A DNA stretch of 64,000 bases from positions 17,705,018-17,769,017 of the forward strand of contig CM065319.1 in NCBI GenBank assembly GCA_033032175.1, written 5' to 3'. Each line of letters begins with the position of its first letter. Position 1 is the stretch's first letter. Below, in pieces: positions 22,328-32,715 of the stretch. The DNA is from Saturnia japonica (lineage: Eukaryota > Arthropoda > Insecta > Lepidoptera > Saturniidae). The notes beneath the pieces are model-generated. The model did not search any database. It worked only from the letters and a program-made list of their open reading frames with translations, and was not told where the DNA came from. The position numbers and the translations under genes were made by a program.

Positions 22328-22331
22328 AAAA

Positions 22332-22690
22332 TGTTATACGGAACTTTTAAAATCCCTTTTTAAAAAAAAGGACTTAGAAAAAAAACTTATATTTATTCTT
22401 AGACAACCTTCAGGTCTGGAAACTAGGATGAGACTGATGGGACGGATGGGTGGTTAAGGTATTGTGACAACCAGAATGATGACTAGGCGGGAAAAGGTAA
22501 CAGGTCTGCAATATAGGGTGCATAGTACAGGTATAACAGTACGCAAAGTCGCATTCTTTTTCTGAGTTGTAATTTAACTACCGAAGTAGTCAAATTATCG
22601 CATCGTATTCCAGTTGATTTTGCAGCATTTCCAGCCGTGTGCCTCAGCGAGGTCGGCTGGCCAGCAATGTACCATTACCAATAATGTGTT
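22332..22690 (-). other. Possible 5' LTR of gypsy 1 (outer edge not fixed)
   Basis: This stretch starts with TGTTATACGG next to the candidate primer site. It includes the segment TACGCAAAGTCGCATTCTTT and its following bases (22543-22575), which recurs at 47101-47131. Without a recognisable left LTR the identification rests on position alone. Confidence 0.3.
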
Positions 22691-23059
22691 TTAAGTTTTT
22701 TATCCTTTGATAGTAATAGGTACGCTAAGCCTAGTGGGAGAACTGGCTCATATTATATAGGCTACAGATTTTAAAGTTGAAGAGGGTAGATAGCCAGATG
22801 GACTTTAGAAAAAGCACTACCACTATGCTATGGTTTCATCACGATGTTCTCCTTCACCGGGCGCTCAGGCTCACGACGTTCGATCTGATATTTATACACA
22901 CTACTATTGAGCCATCACTGCTTCAATGAACATCTGTGATGATTTGAGGTCATTTCGTTGAGAAAAAGAGAGAAATAGTTTAGCATTTAATAAATACATT
23001 GAATACAATTAAGAGTAGTGACAAATATTTGTTGCAATTCGTCGTAATTACGTTTTAGT
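22691..23059. other. 3' flank of the GMC oxidoreductase gene
   Basis: AT-rich non-coding sequence downstream of the minus-strand stop codon. It should contain the 3' UTR. No canonical AATAAA could be placed with confidence. Confidence 0.5.
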
Positions 23060-24661
23060 TCATGTAATTTTTTCACTAAGTTCCTGTGTGATGAAGTCCA
23101 TGGCTCTCTCCCCAATGGCGATCGCGATGGCTTCAGTATTTCCACGCGGAACGTATGGCAACGCACTGAGGTCAGCCACGCGCAACCCTCGCACGCCATG
23201 CACGCGCAGATGAGAGTCCAGAACGCGGCCGAGTGCGCACGTGCCTACCGCGTGGTGTACCGCATGCGTCATGTGGCGCGCATAGCATTGCCAGTACGAG
23301 TCGCCCTCACCCGTGCACCCGCTCAGCCGCAGCCTGAGCAGGGTTGCGTTGTGCTGTGCTAACGGCTCTGTCCCCAGCAAATGCTCCACCAGTCGTATCG
23401 ACTTCATCATCTGCTCCACATCGCGTGAGTCTTCCAGGTAGTTCGGAAAGATTGCGGGACGTTGCAGAGGGTTCGCGCTCGCGAGACGAATGTATCCTCG
23501 GGAATACGGCTGCAGAACTACCGGTGAAAAGATCAATAAAGCATTACGTTCGTTTGCTTTAGCCAGTTGATCGAAGACATTATCGTCGAAGTTTAGCACC
23601 TGCTTCACCAGTGGCTTCAGTAAACCTATTAGATTCCTGTTCACGTAAGCATTGATGAGTTGCAGTGTTGGCAATTCACAAGCTTCGCTTTCGTTTCTCA
23701 ACTGTCGCCGAGACTCGTCATAGCAGTCCAGATTTGCGAAGGCGGTAACATCGACGAGACCGTTTGAAGCGAATGGTCCCTCCCGTAACACGAGGAATTG
23801 TGCCAGTTCGATGGCTTGTTTTGCGATTGTGAGCAGTTCCGACATAATACCAAAACCTTCGTCTACAAGTGCAAAGAGGAGAGGTAGTACATGGTCGCTC
23901 ATATCATTACCCACTGTTAGGTTTGATCGTACCGGTATACGCATTTTCTTTAAGTGATCTGCCGGACCAATACCTGAATTCATTAATATTTGTGGGGTTC
24001 CAATAGTTCCCGCACTTAGAATAACCTCTTTGCGCGCGCGCAACCTCATAGTTTTTTTTCTCGGTGACTGCACCACGGTCACTCCTCGTGCCACATTGTT
24101 AACGTCGATGGTAACTCCAGTGCAATAAGCATTCTTTGCCACCCTAAGCTTCTGTTTGACATCTTCTCGGCTCAAGTACCCGCGCGCTGTACTCATTCTC
24201 TCACCCTTGTACACATAGCCGACAGATGTCGTGACACCTATTTGAGATTGCGCATTAACATCTGGATTTTCAGGAAAATTGAGGCCCTTTAACCCTTGAA
24301 ATATTCTAGAATGCCAAGGATTGTCTGGATTATCAAAAAATCCCTTTTTCATTGTTCCCGTTGTACTGTGATGGGATATTGATGACGTCGGTAGTTCGTC
24401 CAGGATTTGAAGACCCTCGTATCGAAGGAAATACGGTTTGAGTTCTTTCCATGTCCAACCGGGGACGTTGATGTTGTCATAGTCGTTTCTGTTCCCACGA
24501 GTGTAGAGCATGTAGTTAGTGCTAGAAGAACCACCAAGACACTTCCCACGGCTAAACCGACACTGCTTGTCTTGTGATGAGAGACAGGATACATTGTTAG
24601 GAATGGTTTGATATTGCCAATCTATTGGAGAACCGAGTAGGGCCATCGATGCACTCGGTAT
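23060..24661 (-). CDS. GMC-family FAD oxidoreductase, large C-terminal exon
   Basis: GMC (glucose-methanol-choline) oxidoreductases use FAD to oxidise alcohols. The insect family includes glucose dehydrogenases and ecdysone oxidases. The exon starts at an acceptor (T-rich tract then AACAG) with IPSASMALLGSPIDWQYQT. It carries the flavin-binding signature RGKCLGGSSSTNYMLYTRGN, the second GMC signature (EVILSAGTIGTPQILMNSGI) and the C-terminal HHAVGTCALG, followed by LRVHGVRGLRVADLSALP and GNTEA. In most relatives the last motif reads GNTNAP, so the residue after GNT is changed. The frame is intact for 533 codons to a TGA. It joins in phase to the FAD-binding exon at 40875-41005. Substrate cannot be told from sequence. 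Confidence 0.93.
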   Translation of the reverse strand: MPSASMALLGSPIDWQYQTIPNNVSCLSSQDKQCRFSRGKCLGGSSSTNYMLYTRGNRNDYDNINVPGWTWKELKPYFLRYEGLQILDELPTSSISHHSTTGTMKKGFFDNPDNPWHSRIFQGLKGLNFPENPDVNAQSQIGVTTSVGYVYKGERMSTARGYLSREDVKQKLRVAKNAYCTGVTIDVNNVARGVTVVQSPRKKTMRLRARKEVILSAGTIGTPQILMNSGIGPADHLKKMRIPVRSNLTVGNDMSDHVLPLLFALVDEGFGIMSELLTIAKQAIELAQFLVLREGPFASNGLVDVTAFANLDCYDESRRQLRNESEACELPTLQLINAYVNRNLIGLLKPLVKQVLNFDDNVFDQLAKANERNALLIFSPVVLQPYSRGYIRLASANPLQRPAIFPNYLEDSRDVEQMMKSIRLVEHLLGTEPLAQHNATLLRLRLSGCTGEGDSYWQCYARHMTHAVHHAVGTCALGRVLDSHLRVHGVRGLRVADLSALPYVPRGNTEAIAIAIGERAMDFITQELSEKIT

Positions 24662-24939
24662 CTGTTAAAAAAAAAACTCGTGTTATGACAGACCTCTGTC
24701 AGAAAGTAAGTGTAAATGGGGCAACCTCTTCTGGATCATTGAGTAGAAACGGCGTACCTCCTGCTTCGATTTTCGGACCATTTTTGTTTCTCGATTATAT
24801 AAGCGATGTACAGTTGGCGGTGGAAAAAAGTACTATCATGGTTCTTTTTGTAGTTAACACTTCACTTATATTCAAAGTAAAAAGACTATGATTCGGAGTT
24901 AAAGCAATTAAACCTTTCCATTTTTGTTTAAAATCGCTG

Positions 24940-25560
24940 TTTCTTTGATCATGGCAAAATCGAAATTAGCATCGTGGCGCCAATGCAATGCAGATGGTAC
25001 GCAATATAAATGACGTGTATAGACTAGATACTGAAAGTGAACGGACGACACGTTTTTTTAATCGCATCCTTTTTGAAATTTTGATCTCAACAATGGTCCC
25101 GAGCCCAAACTGGAAATGCAAGTCGATAACGATGAATTTAAAGTCGTAGTGGCAGCAGATTCATCTCAAACTAAGTCGGAATTAGCAGCAGACTTCAACA
25201 TAAGTGATAAAATGATAATGCTTCGTTTTCATCAAATTGGAATATCGTAACTCACTGAACAACAACAATAAAATTACGTCGAAGCTTGGTTTAACTAGAT
25301 GAATATGCACACAAATGAGGGAACTTTGAATCGGATTGTCACTTTTTATGAAAAGTAGGTTCTGCACGATAATCAAAAACGTCTGTCGCACTGGTTGGAC
25401 ACAGGGGAGGCAGCTCTTAAACGGAAATTGAGTTAAAAGACGCTGTGCCGGGATTTTTCATTACAACATGTTGAGACATGGCACAACGAATAATGAAGAG
25501 GTGTACTATGAAGAATTGTAAATGATGATGGGACAAGCTCGTTGTCAAACAACCAAAATA
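24940..25560 (+). pseudogene. Strongly degenerate mariner transposase
   Basis: Readable pieces in order are RGANAMQMVRNINDVYRLDT and ERTTRFFNR (HTH), QVDNDEFKVVVAADSSQTKS and ISDKMIMLRFHQIG, then a damaged first-Asp region (FYEK-VLHDNQKRLSHWLD). Stops and frame breaks are frequent, and the HDNARPH and YSPDLAP parts are gone. The HTH words resemble the mariner at 176-1035. TIRs were not found. Confidence 0.72.
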
Positions 25561-25919
25561 TAATAATACAAGTCAATTTTTAACAAAAAAGTAAACCAAC
25601 TTCAATAACTGTCAGAAGCTCCCTGGTGTATCTTCGAAGTTGCCATGTACAATGCCATTGAAATTAAAATAAAACCACCTAATAGAAATCCTCTATCAAA
25701 AATGATTTATCCAAATCGGTTCATAAACATAGAAGTTATGGATGAATATCCATAAAAAAAATTAAATACACATTCGAATTGAGTATCTTCCGTTTTTTGA
25801 AGTCGGGTAAAAAAAGGTTTTATGTCGCAACTCAAAGTTCTGACATAATATCGCATCTTCGATAAAGTAGGGTTACAACTCGAAAAAGCCCAGTTATGAG
25901 TTAAATCATCAATATATTA
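25561..25919. other. Non-coding interval between two mariners
   Basis: It contains AACCAACTTCAATAACTG near 25590 and TTTTTTGAAGTCGGGT near 25794, partly complementary ends of the kind seen in lepidopteran interspersed repeats. The element class is uncertain and there is no gene. Confidence 0.4.
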
Positions 25920-26960
25920 TGTCCTTACATATGAAATTAGCGTTTTGTCGTACGGACCAATTTGATCTGAAATATCTCCTCTTTGGTAAGGAATTCCAAA
26001 TTCAAATTTATAAACTCATTTAGCTGGTACATTTGAGATTTGAAAACAGTTAGACCTTCAGAACCAACCTCGTGGACGGCCGGAGACCAAAGTGGAAAAT
26101 GTAGAATTAAAGGCTATTGTGGAAGCAGATCCATCACAAAGCACTTCAGAGATAGCTGCAGGCTTCGGGGTAAGTGGTAAAACTGTAGTAATCCACTTGA
26201 AACAAATCGGGAAAGTAAAAAAACTTGAACGATGGGTACCTCATGAATTGAGTGAATCTAACTTGCAAATACGCGTCGACTGCTGTGTTACTTTGCTCAA
26301 CCGACACAATAATGAAGGGATTTTAAATTTAATTATTATTTGTGATAAAAAGTGGATACTGTACGATAATCGGTAGCTCTCGTCACTATGGCCGAACCCT
26401 GGAGACCCAGCCAAATACTGCCCTAAATGAAAATTGACTCAGAAAAAGTTACCTGTGAGTGTTTGGTAGACTAGCGCCGGTGTCGTTCACTACAGCTTTC
26501 TAAAATCTGGCCAAACGATTACGGCAGATATCTATTGTCAGCAACTGCAAAACCATGAAGGAAGAACTAGCTGCTAAACAACCGAGATTGGTCAATCGCT
26601 CTAGGCCACTGCTGCTTCACGACAACGCAAGACCACACACTGCACAACAAACAACCACTAAGTTAGATGAGCTACATTTGGAATGTCTTCGACATCCACC
26701 CTACTCCCCGGACCTTGCTCCAACAGATTACCATTTTTTCTGGAATTTGGACAACTCCTTATAAAGAAAAATTCAACTCCGATGCGTCAGTCCAAACCGC
26801 CTACAAAGAGTTTATTGATTCTCACCCCCATGGTTTTTTTAGTAAAGGGATCAATCAATGCAAAAGTGCAACGGTGCATACTTTGATTAATTAAATATAT
26901 TTAAAAAAAAATGAGTTTATATTCCTCCCGTACAAAACGTCAATTTCATATGAATGGACC
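25920..26960 (+). mobile_element. Decayed mariner (copy 2 of family B), N-terminal deletion
   Basis: Inverted ends TCCTTACATATGAAATTAGC and, at the right, its diverged complement next to TA (26961-26962). Compared with copy 1 (7787-9042), about 200 bp covering the start of the transposase are deleted near 26050. The remaining sequence is closely similar. Confidence 0.87.
26050..26895 (+). pseudogene. mariner transposase lacking its N-terminus
   Basis: An open piece (26092-26376) covers the second HTH and the region of the first catalytic Asp: ASEIAAGFGVSGKT-like, HLKQIGKVKKLERWVPHEL, and CDKKWILYDNR, where the usual DEKW reads DKKW. After a stop and frame changes the second Asp is seen in LLLHDNARPHTAQQTT and the third in YSPDLAPTDYHFF. 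All three Asp segments can be located, but in different frames and without the N-terminus. Confidence 0.85.
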
Positions 26961-27096
26961 TAATATTAATACGTGAAGCAAAAAAAGCGTATTGCGTGCA
27001 CAGAAGATTGTGAGAGACTTGGCTTGGTTAAAGTTTAAAAGGGGAAGGAGTGCAGAAAGCTAAAATTTATCTATAATATCTGTTATTAATATATTA
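26961..27096. mobile_element. MITE copy 2 (partner of 7631-7786)
   Basis: It shares GCGTATTGCGTGCACAGAAG, GGAAGGAGTGCAGAAAGC and the right inverted end TATCTGTTATTAATATA with copy 1. The left end is diverged and abuts the right end of mariner copy 2. Confidence 0.7.
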
Positions 27097-27465
27097 AACT
27101 AGCGCTGTGCCCTCGGCTCCGCACACGTTTGTTACTACGCAATGATTATTTAAATCCCTTTATTTTTACTCATATTGTTGACAATTCACATACCGTATCA
27201 ATTGAGGAGTGGTATGTTTTTCTCGTGTACAATTTTCATCAAAATCAGTTGAAAACTATTATTGTAATGTACAATTTCTAATGCATTATTAATTCTACAA
27301 AATTTGATCAGAATCGGTCGAAAATTGATGAAAATTAAACTTTTTGAATTATTAGTTTTTTAATTCTAGAAGTAATATTGACAATTCTTATAGCTCATTA
27401 AGTAAATAGTTAGACTTCCCGTTTATAAAATTTCATGAAAATCGGTTAAGCATAACATAACATAC

Positions 27466-27637
27466 TGTAGCGTCATCATAAATGTATAATATTGTACTTG
27501 TGCATTGTGTTCACCGACATTCCAGTATCGGTCGGCACACGCAATGCACGCGATAATAATACTGGATTAAGCAATTTGATTTGAAACGATTTCCTTCATA
27601 TTTACCTCCAACTTAATATAGAGGGTAAACCTCCAAA
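27466..27637 (+). repeat. 5' LTR of gypsy 2
   Basis: Starts TGTAGCGTCATCATAAATG and ends GGTAAACCTCCAAA. It contains a strong imperfect hairpin: CATTGTGTTCACCGA pairs with TCGGTCGGCACACGCAATG 30 bases on. Confidence 0.9.
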
Positions 27638-27638
27638 C

Positions 27639-27655
27639 TGGTGACCACCCGACGT
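27639..27655 (+). other. Primer-binding site of gypsy 2
   Basis: TGGTGACCACCCGACGT begins one base after the 5' LTR, the expected place for the tRNA primer site. The tRNA is not assigned. Confidence 0.65.
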
Positions 27656-27772
27656 GATTTTTAAACGTGCCGATTTTTATGTGTGCCGTCTACCGAGTTA
27701 CGTAATACATTTTTATTTCATATCAAGTTTCACCAGAACATTTAGTGACCAGTACGTTAAATATTTTAAATA

Positions 27773-28387
27773 ATGACTCAACCGGAGCCGGAAATTACCA
27801 ACGTAAATGTAGCTCAGATTACAGTTTCTTCTCGAATACCAGATTTTAGGGAAGACCAGTCACGGACATGGTTTATTCAGATTAAAGCAGTTTTATATAG
27901 CCAGAGACTATTTGACGCAGTGAAATATCATCTTGTCATTGCTAAGTTGGGAAAACAAGTTGTTCAGTAGATGACCGATATTCGGTTGAAACCACCTGAT
28001 GAAGGGAAATATTAAACTCTGAAAACTAGGCCCTTAGTAATTTATGAAGAATCAGAAACTCGTCGACTTCGAAAGCTTATTGGCGAAATGGATCTCGGAG
28101 ATCAAAAGCCGTCACAGTTACTGCGCCGTATGAAAGACTTGGCTAGAGACAAGATTTCGGATGACACACTACTAATTTTGTGGAAAACCCATTTGCCTGC
28201 ATCGGTACGTGCAGACCTGGTCGTCAGGGAAAGCAAGGATATCAGCAACCTGGCGACTATTGTAGATAAAGTCATGGAGTTGACCAAATCTGTTACTATA
28301 GCGGAAGTTAGTCCTTGTTCAGATACAGCTACCCTGCTGACAAAAATAGCGAAAATCAACGTTCGGCTCAATGTGATACAGTTTTAG
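27773..28387 (+). pseudogene. gypsy 2 gag with two in-frame stops
   Basis: The frame opens with ATG at 27773 and reads PDFREDQSRTWFIQIKAVL. It then meets stops at 27968-27970 and about 28013, but continues in the same frame through LKTRPLVIYEESETRRLRKL, GDQKPSQLLRRMKDLA and LWKTHLPASVRADLV, the usual core of this insect gypsy gag type. A diverged Cys-containing region follows near 28490-28560 (DWLCFYYLKYKDQAQKC, then TCAW), in place of a standard zinc knuckle. Confidence 0.85.
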
Positions 28388-28589
28388 TCCTCATCAAGGT
28401 CACGAGGTCGCGGCAGGTCGTCATCGCACCAGCCCTCTCGCAGCCGTTTTCGTGCCCGTACACCTCGTCGCACACCAGCTTCCGAGGATTGGCTGTGTTT
28501 TTACTATTTGAAATACAAAGATCAAGCACAAAAATGCTTACAAACCTGTGCCTGGAAAAAAACTGAACAGCAGGTAAACTAAAATCCGT

Positions 28590-29922
28590 GCAGTCGAATT
28601 CGGCGGACAACTGCATCGGAATCGCAAACCACCGCCTGCGTGTTACAGATAAGTTAAGTTGCTTAAATTTTTTAATAGATACGGGGGCAAATATTTCTGT
28701 TCTACCCTGACACCAAGTTCGTAGAAACCAGTTGAACAGTGTGTGCACGGACTATACGTTATTTGCTGCTAATGGCACTAAAATTAAGACATACAGTGTT
28801 AAAAGTTTACAATTAGATTTAGGGTTACGTCGCGCATTGCATTGGACATTTGTAATTGTTGATGTTCGACAGCCTATTTTAGGCACTGATTTTTTATCTC
28901 ATTATAAGTTAATAGTAGATTTAAGTTCACGTAGACTAATCGATCAAACTACGAATTTAAATGTGTTAACTGCTATCGTCAGTTGTAACGAAAAATCAGT
29001 TAATACTATTGATGAATGTCACCCTTTTTACAATTTACTGTCAAAATATCCTGATATTACGAAGCCCGTTTCATTTAAAGAATCACCGATACACTCTGTT
29101 TACCATCATATCGAAACCAATGGACCACCTGTACATGCTAGGGCAAGGCCGTTGCCTCCACACCGGTATGCCAAGGTAAAAGAGGATTTTCGAATTATGC
29201 AGGAAATGGGGATTTGTAGAACGTCGAAAGGTGCGTGGGCTAGCCCCTTACACGTGGTAGCAAAAACAGAGGGCCAAATTCGACCCCGTGGGGATTATAG
29301 GGCTCTTAATGCAATCACGAAACCAGACCGATACCCTATACCGCGTCTTCATGATTTTACATATTTGCTAGCGGACAAAAAGGTATTTTCGCGTATAGAT
29401 ATAAACCGAGCGTATCATTTTATCAGAGTAATCCCAGAGGATGTGGAGAAAACAGCCATCATAACACCATTTGGCCTTTACGAATTCCCGTGTATGAGTT
29501 TCGGTTTACGGAACGCCGCACAAACTTTTCAACGGTTTATGAATCACACAGTGTTGGGAGGTCTAAATTATTTATATACCTATATCGATGACGTCATCAT
29601 TTCTAGTGAATCTATGTCTATGTATAAGTTACATTTAAACGAAGTTTTTGACAGACTAAATAAATTCGGTATAACAATAAATTTAAACAAATGTACATTC
29701 AGTCAATCTAAAATTCAGTTTCTAGGATATGAAGTGTCTACCGAAGGGATCCGTCCTCTTCAGCAGAAAATAGATGCAATTAGCTCTTTCCCGAAAACCG
29801 AAACCGTCGATCAACTGAGACGATTTTTAGGTATGATTAATTTTTACTGTTTACATTTACCTAATGCAGTAGAGTACCAATCCGAACTAAATAAGTATTT
29901 AGTTAAGTCAAAAAAAAAATGA
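28590..29922 (+). pseudogene. gypsy 2 protease and reverse transcriptase
   Basis: The protease active site reads FLIDTGANISVLP, followed by a TGA in the same frame (about 28708). The frame is then open through ILGTDFLSHY and the reverse transcriptase: GDYRALNAITKPDRYPIP, SRIDINRAYHFIRV, FGLRNAAQTFQRFM and the active-site box YIDDVIIS. The end of the frame is an A10 run (29909-29918), where a length change shifts it away from RNase H. RT would copy element RNA in the particle. Confidence 0.88.
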
Positions 29923-29932
29923 CAAATCTAAA

Positions 29933-30292
29933 ATGAATTGGACAGAGAAATCAAATGAAGCATTTGTTCAATGTAAGTTGAGTTTGCAACGCGCAGTCAG
30001 CCTAACGTACCCGAAACCCGATACGCCGCTTGCACTCATGACGGATGCCGCAGATACTTGTGTAGGTGCTGTTTTACAACACTATACAGATAACGCATGG
30101 AAGCCGTTAGGTTATTTTTCTAAGAAAATGACAGCTTCGCAGACTAAATATAGTACTTATGACAGAGAATTATTAGCAGTATATCTAGCGATTATGTATT
30201 TTAGGAATATGGTTGAAGGACGAAATTTAGTAATTTTTACAGATCATAAACCATTAAACCTTTGCTTTTTCAAGGATAGGCAGTGTAAATGA
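29933..30292 (+). pseudogene. gypsy 2 RNase H fragment
   Basis: This is continuous with the RT after the frameshift. The catalytic acids are visible in LMTDAADTCVGAVL, STYDRELLAVYLAI and IFTDHKPLNL. The segment ends at a stop and the next ~150 bp (ISEFTTCKKHIQGDKNVADAL-like) are in other frames. Confidence 0.82.
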
Positions 30293-30437
30293 ATTACCAC
30301 AATGCGTTATAAAATTATTATACATCAGTGAGTTTACTACGTGCAAAAAACATATTCAAGGCGATAAAAATGTAGCGGACGCGCTATCGCGAGTAGAGTC
30401 AGTTTCCGTTCCCACCTTACTTAATTACGCTGAAATC

Positions 30438-31584
30438 GTGCAAGCTCAAGCCAGTGACGAGGTATTTGTTGACCTACGTAAGCATTCAAACAAATGGAAT
30501 TTTAAAGAGATACTGTTACCGGGGAGTGACCTACCTATTTTGTGCGAAATGACCACACAGCGAGCCAGACCATATTTGCCACAACAATTCAGACGACTAG
30601 CATTTAACTCTGTTCATAATATTAGCCATCTAGGGATTCGAACTTCGCGAAAGCTTGTTAAAGAAAGATTTTTCTGGGTAAATATGAACAGTGATGTAGG
30701 CAAATGGGCTAAGCATGCAATGCTAATGCTAATGGGCGTGCATTAATTGTCAGCGTGTGAAGGTTCATAGACATGTGAAATCAGAGTTAGGAAATTTTCC
30801 ACTAGCTGAAAGATTCATGCATATACATGTAGACATAGTAGGTCCTTTGCCAATTTCATTGCAAGATTTTAGGTATCTTGTTACCATTATTGATAGATAG
30901 ACTGGTTGGCCCGAAGCATTTCCGGTTAGAGATATCACAGCAGAAACCATAGCTAAGGTTATTTTTGAAGAGTGGATATCACGTTTTGGCTGTCCTGCTA
31001 AGCTGACAAGCGATCAGGGCAGACAATTTGAAAGTAACGTTTTTAAGGAACTAATGAAATGTTTAGGTATTAATAAAACCCGTACCACACCCTACCACCC
31101 TCAATGTAACTGTATGGTTGAGAGATGGCACAGGTCTCTCAAAGCTGCACTTAAGGCAAGATTAGATTCTAGTTCATAGGCCGAAGAATTACTCATAGTT
31201 TTGTTAGGACTACGAGTAGCACCAAGGAATGACACTAGTGTTAACGCCGCGGAAATGACTTACGGACAAACACTTAGATTGCCCGGAGATTTTTTAAATA
31301 TAGATAGTAATAGTAATATTAGTAACCATTGTGTATATGTCGAACACCTTAGTAGAATGATAGATAACTTGAAACCGAAACCGATAACGCATAAAGACTC
31401 TCGTACATTATTCGTATATCCGAAGTTAAGTAAATGCGAACATGTTTTCGTGCGAAGTGATTTAGATAAAAAACCATTACAACCACCTTACGATGGACCA
31501 TTTAAAATTTTAGGTAGGAAAAATAAGGTATATTTAGTGCGAATGTCAGGTCGAAACGCATATATTTCAGTAGATACGTTATAA
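30438..31584 (+). pseudogene. gypsy 2 integrase, split by stops
   Basis: The N-terminal zinc region is partly kept (HNISHLGIRTSRKLVKERFF), but its Cys pair is damaged near 30740. The core has Asp in HVDIVGPLP, Asp in LTSDQGRQFE and Glu in MVERWHRSLKA, with stops at about 30898 and 31180. The C-terminal part (31201-31584) is open, with APRNDTSVNAAEMTYGQ and PPYDGPFKILGRKNKVYLVR (the GPF motif), followed by a tail ending near 31755. Confidence 0.85.
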
Positions 31585-31871
31585 CCAGCTTTTATGAACG
31601 AGGAAAATCTTAGTAGCAGTAATTTGGTTAAAAGTAACAAAGATAATAAGGATTCAACACAATTCACGAGCATAGCGGATAGCGATAATCGCCCGCTCCG
31701 CTACATTACGCGTAGCGGCCGTATCGTAACAAAACCCGTACGATTTCATATTTAGCAAGTAATTATTTTGTTTGTTCTAATTATTTATTTTAAAATTTGC
31801 AATTTTATTTCGACACTCAAACTCTAATTACTATTTCTACTCAAACGTGTTATTTGTTATTTAGGTCAATT

Positions 31872-32156
31872 ATGGGAAATTATAATAGCCGATACTCTAG
31901 CGAACATGTGGTGATAGCACAAGTTCAGGCTAACACCGCTGTCGTAGACGACAAGGTAAATAAATTCGGTTTCGTAGCTGTCGTCATATTGGGAGTTTTG
32001 TGCCTCATAATCACCCACATTACTATAAATCGCACCAAGGACAGAATTAAAAAATGGATCCTCAAACAAGTCGCACGCGTCGCAATAAGGAATGTGCAGA
32101 CTCAGGATTCTACGGGTGGAACGGTTACGAAACCACCTCGAGTAATAATTGCTTGA
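31872..32156 (+). CDS. Small 3' ORF of gypsy 2: possible N-myristoylated single-pass membrane protein (94 aa)
   Basis: The ORF opens at MGNYNS, a good N-myristoylation signal (Met-Gly, with Ser at position 6). It has one hydrophobic helix (FGFVAVVILGVLCLIITHI, about residues 37-55) and then a basic tail (KDRIKKWILKQVARVAIRN). It is uninterrupted although gag and pol of the same copy are broken. It lies where some insect retroelements carry an extra gene, but at 94 residues it is far too short for a typical envelope protein and shows no such features. I do not recognise it. An in-frame extension to 31797 exists, but the ATG followed by Gly makes 31872 the better start. Confidence 0.6.
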   Translation: MGNYNSRYSSEHVVIAQVQANTAVVDDKVNKFGFVAVVILGVLCLIITHITINRTKDRIKKWILKQVARVAIRNVQTQDSTGGTVTKPPRVIIA

Positions 32157-32526
32157 CTTTCGAAAATGCATTGCGCAAACACAATATGTATATTGTAACA
32201 TAAGTTTTATTATTACTATTTTTTTTTTATACTACATTGTTATTTTTATTTTGTAATTTTTGTATTGTCTAGGAAAAAATATATTTTTTTTATGTGTAAT
32301 ATGATTTATTTTTTGTGTAAAACATTGTATTTCCTTAGTGAACGTTCATTCGTATTTTATTGTTTAAACTAGGTATATATTCGCTTACGGATAGTAACGT
32401 CGTATTTTACCCCATGTTATAATTTTGTAATTTTTCAGTAATTTTTAATTAAAATAAATTTCCATTTTATGTTTCTAGTTGTTGTGTTATGTTTTTATTT
32501 TATTTTATTTATTAAACTTTATATTT

Positions 32527-32536
32527 AAGGGGGGAA
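32527..32536 (+). other. Polypurine tract of gypsy 2
   Basis: AAGGGGGGAA lies directly before the 3' LTR, the plus-strand primer position. Confidence 0.85.
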
Positions 32537-32711
32537 TGATGCTACATCATCATGAATGTATAATATTGTACTTGTGCATTGTGTGCACCGACATTCCAGT
32601 CTCGGTCGGCACACGCAATGCACGCGATAATAATACTGGATTAAACAATTTGATTTTGAACGATTGCCTTCATATTTACCTCCAACCTAATATACAGGGT
32701 AAACCTCCAAA
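32537..32711 (+). repeat. 3' LTR of gypsy 2
   Basis: Starts TGATGCTACATCATCATGAA and ends GGTAAACCTCCAAA; it is followed by the ATAC target copy. It carries the same hairpin as the 5' LTR. The two LTRs differ mainly in the first 12 bases. Confidence 0.9.
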
Positions 32712-32715
32712 ATAC

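Larger units (their letters stand above)
15911..22331 (-). mobile_element. Decayed Ty3/gypsy LTR retrotransposon (gypsy 1)
   Basis: Minus-strand order is primer-binding region (22308-22327), long leader, gag (21691-20753), a 60-bp repeat array, protease-RT-RNase H (20243-18130), a spacer ORF (18049-17594), integrase (17570-16278), and a purine-rich tract near 15911-15930 (AGGAGGGGAAAAAAA on the minus strand). The domain order with integrase last is that of Ty3/gypsy. Several frame breaks and stops show it is dead. LTRs are uncertain: a candidate inner 5'-LTR edge starts at 22332, but no matching left copy was found. It lies downstream of the GMC gene, on the same strand. Confidence 0.85.
27466..32711 (+). 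mobile_element. Ty3/gypsy LTR retrotransposon with short LTRs and 4-bp target duplication (gypsy 2)
   Basis: Two ~173-bp LTRs (27466-27637 and 32537-32711) are flanked by ATAC (27462-27465, 32712-32715). The order gag, protease, RT, RNase H, integrase, small 3' ORF, polypurine tract is complete. The LTRs differ at about nine positions plus a short indel near the 5' end, so the insertion is not recent. Coding is interrupted by stops and one frameshift in an A10 run. It runs opposite to the GMC gene in whose intron it sits. Confidence 0.93.

Noticed and set aside
24625..24891. Plus-strand ORF over the intron acceptor of the GMC gene
   Set aside because: It is antisense to the exon and runs through the splice-site poly-T tract.
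32220..32520. AT-rich stretch before the 3' LTR of gypsy 2 as an envelope gene remnant
   Set aside because: There is no open frame or envelope-like feature; it is simply a long 3' untranslated region.
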